Source: an uncultured Lachnospiraceae bacterium (GTDB lineage: Bacteria; Bacillota; Clostridia; Lachnospirales; Lachnospiraceae). Taken from it: a DNA stretch of 57,709 nucleotides. Positions 53,449 to 57,709 of this stretch are shown here, piece by piece (the stretch's first letter is position 1; every line of letters starts with the position of its first letter). Below the pieces are notes generated by a model. It did no database searches and was not told the DNA's origin. It was given only the letters and a program-made list of their open reading frames with translations. The DNA lies in NCBI GenBank assembly GCA_900317585.1, contig ONHG01000017.1, positions 1-57,709 of the forward strand. Reading direction: 5' to 3'. A program made the translations under genes and the position numbers.

Positions 53449-54867
53449 ATGACAGAATACATGCGTTTGGAATCAGATTCAATTGGCGAGATGGAGGTAC
53501 CGGGCGAGGCCTATTACGGAGTACAGGCATTGAGGGCAAATGAGAATTTCCCGATAACAGGCAACAGCCTGCATCCTGACTTTATCAAAAACATGGCAAG
53601 GATAAAAAGAGCCGCAGCTATCACAAATATGAGAGCAGGACGATTAAAGCCTGAGATAGCAAATGCTATAGAGTCAGCCTGCAATGAGGTGGTATGCGGA
53701 ATGTTTGCATCTGAGTTTATAGTTGACGGAATACAGGGTGGTGCAGGAACCAGTGCAAATATGAATATGAATGAAGTGATAGCAAACAGGGCAATCGAGA
53801 TGCTCTGCGGTAAAAAGGGAGATTATTCTATCGTACATCCAAACGATCATGTAAATATGGCGCAGTCCACAAATGATGTGATACCGACAGCCGGAAAGCT
53901 CACGGTACTGGATTTGTTAAAGAAACTGGAAAAGAGCCTTAAGAAGCTGGATAGTGCACTATATAAAAAGGCGGATGAATTTGACGGAGTGATAAAAATC
54001 GGAAGGACGCAGCTGGAGGATGCTGTGCCGATGAGACTCGGACAGTCATTCCACGCATATGCCACAATGATAGAGCGTGATATGGACCGCATAGAAAAGG
54101 CGAAAAAAGAGATGTATACGGTCAATATGGGGGCAACAGCTATCGGAACAGGCATAAATACTTCTGAGTATTATTTTGACCACATCGTTCCAACACTGGC
54201 AAGGGTCAGTGGGTATCCACTTGTACAGGCAGATGATTTGTTTGATGCGACAGAAAATCTCGATGGCTTTGTCAGAGTCTCTTCGTGCCTCAAGGCATGT
54301 GCTGTAAATCTTTCCAAGATGTGCAATGACCTTCGTATACTGGCCAGTGGACCAAAGGCCGGCTTTGGTGAAATCACACTCCCTGCAATGCAAAACGGCT
54401 CCTCAATCATGCCGGGCAAGGTAAATCCTGTCATTCCTGAGGTTGTATCCCAGGTGGCATTTCACATAATAGGCCATGATGTGACCATCACCATGGCAGC
54501 AGAGGCAGGTCAGATGGAACTCAACGCATTTGAGCCTGTTGTATTCTATAATCTTTTTGATTCGATAAGCACACTCACGCATGCTGTAGACACACTTACT
54601 GACAACTGCATAATCGGAATAACCGCAAATGAGGAGCGCTGCCAGAAGCTGCTTGATGCTAGTGTCGGAATCACAACGGCACTCTGTCCGTACATCGGAT
54701 ACAAAAAGGCTGCAAGCCTTGCCAAGGAATCGCTGCGCACAGGTGTACCTGTAAAGAAGCTGGTTTTAAAGCACGGACTTATGAAGGAAAAGCAGCTTGA
54801 TGTGGTGCTTGATCCGTATGCGATGACAGAGGCAGCTACTAAGAAGAGCAAGGCAAAGGTTGGTTAA
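53449..54867 (+). CDS. aspA: Aspartate ammonia-lyase (aspartase)
   Basis: Converts aspartate to fumarate and ammonia in the cytoplasm. The 472 residues show the aspartase/fumarase fold with the signature GSSIMPGKVNPVIPE, in which S319 is the predicted catalytic base. Aspartase rather than fumarase is indicated by the N-terminal ESDSIGEMEVPGEAYYGVQ and by GGAGTSANMNMNEVIANRA, where fumarases have TQSNMN. AAGGAG lies 12 bases before the ATG. It is a single gene; the gap downstream contains a purA fragment on the other strand. Confidence 0.95.
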   Translation: MTEYMRLESDSIGEMEVPGEAYYGVQALRANENFPITGNSLHPDFIKNMARIKRAAAITNMRAGRLKPEIANAIESACNEVVCGMFASEFIVDGIQGGAGTSANMNMNEVIANRAIEMLCGKKGDYSIVHPNDHVNMAQSTNDVIPTAGKLTVLDLLKKLEKSLKKLDSALYKKADEFDGVIKIGRTQLEDAVPMRLGQSFHAYATMIERDMDRIEKAKKEMYTVNMGATAIGTGINTSEYYFDHIVPTLARVSGYPLVQADDLFDATENLDGFVRVSSCLKACAVNLSKMCNDLRILASGPKAGFGEITLPAMQNGSSIMPGKVNPVIPEVVSQVAFHIIGHDVTITMAAEAGQMELNAFEPVVFYNLFDSISTLTHAVDTLTDNCIIGITANEERCQKLLDASVGITTALCPYIGYKKAASLAKESLRTGVPVKKLVLKHGLMKEKQLDVVLDPYAMTEAATKKSKAKVG

Positions 54868-54883
54868 AGCATGTTAAAGGCAA

Positions 54884-55111
54884 TTACAGCCACTTACCAT
54901 TGAGAAGATATTGATTTCTCTCAGCTCCGATCGAGACAAATTGTATTTCGTGTCTTAGCATGTCCTCAAGGAAGTTTATGTAGCGCTTAGCATTTACAGG
55001 CAGCTCATCATATGACCTGCAATTTGATATATCGGTTTTCCACCCCGGCAGCATTTTGACTACCGGGGTATATTTTTCCAGATTTTCGGTGGGGTCAAAG
55101 ACGTTTGTTAC
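54884..55111 (-). pseudogene. purA (adenylosuccinate synthetase) 3' fragment
   Basis: About 75 codons on the minus strand ending at a TAA (54884-54886) and reading VVKMLPGWKTDISNCRSYDELPVNAKRYINFLEDM in two parts, then FVSIGAERNQYLL. This matches the C-terminal part of adenylosuccinate synthetase (LPGW, R-S-Y/F-DELP-NA, Y-I, VS-G--R-Q). No start codon, catalytic P-loop or nucleotide-binding region is present, so it is a remnant of a duplicate or displaced copy. The region 55112-55334 beyond it is very AT-rich with nothing recognised. Confidence 0.78.
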
Positions 55112-55334
55112 AGCATTTTTATATATAACATATGATACGCATAAATTAAATACATGTAAACAGAATACATATAAATTATATATGTATAAATATAGTGTAT
55201 ATAAACTATATAGTGTTGTTTATATTTTAGTATGATCAGAAATGATTATATTACCGATTAAAAAGATTGAATTTTAAAATTTATCTGCTAATATATTGAT
55301 GAAAATATTTTGAAATATACGAGGATATACATAC

Positions 55335-56783
55335 ATGAAAGACCTTACAAAAGGAAAACCATCAAGACTCATACTGGCATTTGCCATTCCAATATTTATG
55401 GCAAATATACTCCAGCTCACATACAGTATAGTTGACACGAGAATAGTCGGATCATATCTGGGAGAAAATTCACTGGCAGCAGTCGGAGCCACCACGACAC
55501 TCGGCAATCTGATGATAGGCTTTTTGATGGGCTTAGCTAATGGATTTGCCATAATAACAGCCCAGAAATTTGGCGCAAGGGATTATGCCGGTGTAAAGAA
55601 ATCGTTTGCACTGTCAATTAAAATGGGATGCATAATAGCGCTTGCTATAACGGTATTGTGCCTGTTATTTTTGCGTCAGATTCTTGGATTTTTAAATGTA
55701 TCAAATGATTTGATGGGAAGGGCTGTGTCATATATTTTTATTATAATAACGGGGCTAGTAGCGACATTTTTGTATGATGCATGTGCGGCGGCACTTAGGG
55801 CACTGGGCGATACAGTTACGCCGCTTGTCATACTAGCCGTCTCGGTCTGTCTGAATATGGCAGGTGATATTTTCTTTGTGGTCGTACTGAAGGCAGGAGT
55901 GGCGGGCGCTGCGATTGCCACTGTACTTGCACAGGTTATTGCGTTTATTGTGTGCTATGTATATATGGTAAAAAGATATGAGCTTTTGAGATTGTCCCGC
56001 AGTGATTTATTTGACAGTCATTTACTGCGAAGACACCTGAAATTTAGCGACGAAAATTGTTATACCGAAGGAGCAGAATGTAAAGGCATCGAGAATAATA
56101 TGACACCTGAAGTAATAGCTGTGATGAGAAAGACAATGCTTAAGGCAGGTCTTTCTATGGCATTTATGAGTTCGCTGGTCAATATAGGCTCGCTGACCCT
56201 GCAGACTGCCATAAACCGACTGGGACAGGATATTATAGTAGCTCACACGGCTGCCAGAAAGATATCGGAGATATTCATGGTCATGTTTACCGTGTTCGGA
56301 CAGACCATGGCGACCTTCTGTGGGCAGAATATAGGAGCGGGAGAAGTAGCCAGAGTGAAAAAGGGCATAAAACTGGCAATATTCTATACCTGCATATGGT
56401 GCACGATGGCAATTATCGCAAGCTACACTATAGGCCCGTGGCTGGTGAAGCTTGTAACAGGCACTGACAATCCGGTTGTCATAAAAAATGCCACAAATTA
56501 TCTCAAATTTGACACTTTGTTTTATTATGTGACCGCTGTTATATGTATAGTGCGAAATGCAATGCAGGGGCTTGGAGAGCAGATTACGCCGCTTGTATCA
56601 AGCTCACTTGAGATGGTGGGAAAGATAGTCATTGCATTTACACTTGTGCCACTGCTTGGTTATACAGGAGTGATAGTGGCAGAGCCGATAGTATGGTTTA
56701 TCATGGTGATACCTCTTTTGGTGAAGATATACACAATGCCGGTGCTTAGGAAGCAGCCGGTTTCAGTGAGTTTGAAAAAATAA
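55335..56783 (+). CDS. MATE-family efflux transporter
   Basis: A 482-residue membrane protein with 12 predicted helices in two MATE halves (LILAFAIPIFMANILQLTYSIVDTRIVG in two parts; FGQTMATFCGQNIGAGE in the second half). Exchange of Na+ or H+ for organic cations or drugs is the family role; the substrate here is unknown. A hydrophilic insertion (about 220-255, with FDSHLLRRHLKFSDENCYTEG) between the two halves is longer than usual. The ribosome site is weak (GAGG 11 bases before the ATG). Confidence 0.94.
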   Translation: MKDLTKGKPSRLILAFAIPIFMANILQLTYSIVDTRIVGSYLGENSLAAVGATTTLGNLMIGFLMGLANGFAIITAQKFGARDYAGVKKSFALSIKMGCIIALAITVLCLLFLRQILGFLNVSNDLMGRAVSYIFIIITGLVATFLYDACAAALRALGDTVTPLVILAVSVCLNMAGDIFFVVVLKAGVAGAAIATVLAQVIAFIVCYVYMVKRYELLRLSRSDLFDSHLLRRHLKFSDENCYTEGAECKGIENNMTPEVIAVMRKTMLKAGLSMAFMSSLVNIGSLTLQTAINRLGQDIIVAHTAARKISEIFMVMFTVFGQTMATFCGQNIGAGEVARVKKGIKLAIFYTCIWCTMAIIASYTIGPWLVKLVTGTDNPVVIKNATNYLKFDTLFYYVTAVICIVRNAMQGLGEQITPLVSSSLEMVGKIVIAFTLVPLLGYTGVIVAEPIVWFIMVIPLLVKIYTMPVLRKQPVSVSLKK

Positions 56784-56818
56784 AGAGAGAAATTTTAGAA
56801 TTTTTGTTTATAAAATAC

Positions 56819-56872
56819 AAACCGCTTGCTATTTCTTTCACATATGTTAAAATATAGTCAAAGCAGTTTTTC
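56819..56872 (+). terminator. Possible terminator after the MATE gene
   Basis: AAACCGCTTGCTAT (from 56819) pairs imperfectly with ATAGTCAAAGCAGTTT (56854-56869) and ends in TTTTT-like sequence, 36 bases after the stop. Confidence 0.6.
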
Positions 56873-56993
56873 TATAGCAACCTGTGCGGTCGTTGGCACA
56901 TTTATTACAGATATGACTATATGTTCTGTAGATATGTGAGGCATAATAAGATGTCGTCCGGCGATAAGGGCGTGCAGGGTCTTCAATACCTTA

Positions 56994-57067
56994 ATTATTT
57001 TTCATATTCCCTGAAATTCTTGCTTTTAAAATTATTTTTCATATTCCCTGAAATTCTTGCTTTTAAA
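56994..57067 (+). repeat. Perfect 37-bp tandem duplication
   Basis: Two identical adjacent copies (56994-57030 and 57031-57067), each starting ATTATTTTTCATATTCCC and ending GCTTTTAAA. They lie just upstream of the Rpn-type fragment. The rest of 56873-57144 shows no gene that I can support; a short frame near 56930-57000 reads SSGDKGVQGLQYL and may be part of a lost coding region. Confidence 0.92.
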
Positions 57068-57144
57068 TGTTTCATTATTTTATTATTTAAAGCAGGATAA
57101 GAGGGGTTTTACCACACAGATATTTCCTGCTTTAGTGTTTTCAA

Positions 57145-57432
57145 ATGAAGGAGGCTATAGACTATTGTATTGACAATGATATTCTGAAGGAGTTTCTAAA
57201 GACTTACAGAAGTGAGGTGACGAAGAGTATGCAGTTAAATTATGAATTTGACAGGCAGCTTGAGCTTGAAAGAGCTGATGCTATCGAGGAAGGAGAAAAT
57301 AAGATGTTGTTTACTCTGGTAACAAAGGGCAAGCTCGATATTGATACTGCAGCAGAGGAAGCCGGTGTCAGTGTCAGTGAGTTTGAAAAATTAATGAGTG
57401 AAGCAGGCTATAAGGTGCCGGAGACTGTGTAG
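57145..57432 (+). pseudogene. C-terminal fragment of an Rpn/PD-(D/E)XK-type nuclease family protein
   Basis: A 95-codon frame (MKEAIDYCIDNDILKEFLKTYRSEV; YEFDRQLELERADAIEEGENK) that resembles the C-terminus of Rpn-like recombination-promoting nuclease/transposase-associated proteins, which end in a helical EAV-CI--GIL--FL--H--EV motif and a charged EEG tail. The catalytic N-terminal domain is absent, and the upstream DNA carries a tandem duplication, so it is most likely a remnant. GAAGGAGG overlaps the start region, so a short product could still be made. Confidence 0.68.
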
Positions 57433-57471
57433 TATCAGGCATGAATAATTTATCGAAATGTAAATAGTAAA

Positions 57472-57508
57472 AATCCGCTAACCATTGTATTTGGTATAGC
57501 GGATTTTT
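57472..57508 (+). terminator. Terminator after the Rpn-type fragment
   Basis: AATCCGCTA (57472-57480) and TAGCGGATT (57497-57505) with an inner ACC/GGT pairing, followed by TTT. It may also serve the convergent membrane protein gene on the other strand. Confidence 0.8.
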
Positions 57509-57522
57509 GGTGCCAAAAAGTA

Positions 57523-57709
57523 TCACATCCGACTGTTATTGTACTGCGCTATTGCATCGGCACCGCCTAACAGCAGTATGATAAGTATAGCCCCAATCCA
57601 TGGAAACAACATCGTAAAAATTCCAAACCATGCGCCAAGTGAATCGCTGCTATAGTCCCAGAAAGGCTTGTTCGGGTCATCAAGCCAGTACACATTTATG
57701 ATAGTCCTA
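57523..57709 (-). CDS. Membrane protein, partial at the window edge
   Basis: The last 61 codons of a minus-strand gene whose start lies outside the window. It reads VYWLDDPNKPFWDYSSDSLG, then one long hydrophobic segment (FGIFTMLFPWIGAILIILLL) and a short tail ending YNNSRM. Coding is supported by the open frame, the helix-like hydrophobicity and the terminator after its stop. Too little is present to name a family. Confidence 0.6.
   Translation of the reverse strand, partial: RTIINVYWLDDPNKPFWDYSSDSLGAWFGIFTMLFPWIGAILIILLLGGADAIAQYNNSRM

Overview
The window looks like chromosome of a low-GC, gut-type Lachnospiraceae bacterium close to Agathobacter/Eubacterium rectale or Roseburia. This is an inference from gene content and protein style, not a database match. 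The signs are a cell-attached GH10 xylanase with CBM9 modules, YesM/YesN regulation of an LplB/YtcP-type sugar importer, cellobiose phosphorylase, flagellin methylase, an Ile T-box and spoVA genes.

About 0.1-19.8 kb is a xylan-use region. It has a cytoplasmic sugar-sensor/GGDEF protein, a collapsed GH43 remnant, the secreted GH10 xylanase, a predicted intracellular SGNH esterase, a GH43 xylosidase, a convergent AraC regulator, a YesM/YesN two-component system, and a binding lipoprotein with two permeases. No ATPase is encoded, so a shared MsmX-like subunit is presumably used. A damaged membrane GGDEF gene and a chemoreceptor follow. The implied sequence is: the xylanase cuts xylan outside, the importer brings in oligosaccharides, and esterase and xylosidase finish them in the cytoplasm, with c-di-GMP and chemotaxis genes alongside.

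About 20-38 kb is mostly housekeeping: a low-complexity DUF4190-type membrane protein, a T-box plus ileS, glycogen phosphorylase, a TraX-like protein, a transglutaminase-like protein, dnaE, pfkA, an rRNA methyltransferase, relQ and an Uup-type ABC-F protein. A 267-bp inverted-repeat element sits between the methyltransferase region and relQ. It is the most unusual non-coding structure here, because the mismatches in its outer arms keep RNA pairing as G-U.

About 38-48.6 kb holds a two-part ThrE-type exporter, a RelB-like antitoxin with a collapsed YafQ-like toxin, an isolated spoVAA-spoVAB pair, cellobiose phosphorylase with a divergent LacI regulator and three matching operator-like sites, a DMT permease, nrdG, and fliB.

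About 48.6-57.7 kb has a 73-bp tandem repeat joined to the eroded 3' end of a surface protein gene, a Sel1-repeat membrane protein, a LysR regulator between repeat elements, a thioredoxin-reductase-like flavoprotein without the usual NADPH motifs, aspartase, a purA 3' fragment, a MATE exporter, an Rpn-type nuclease fragment with a 37-bp duplication upstream, and a membrane protein cut by the window edge. No rRNA, tRNA, CRISPR array, complete insertion sequence or prophage was seen.
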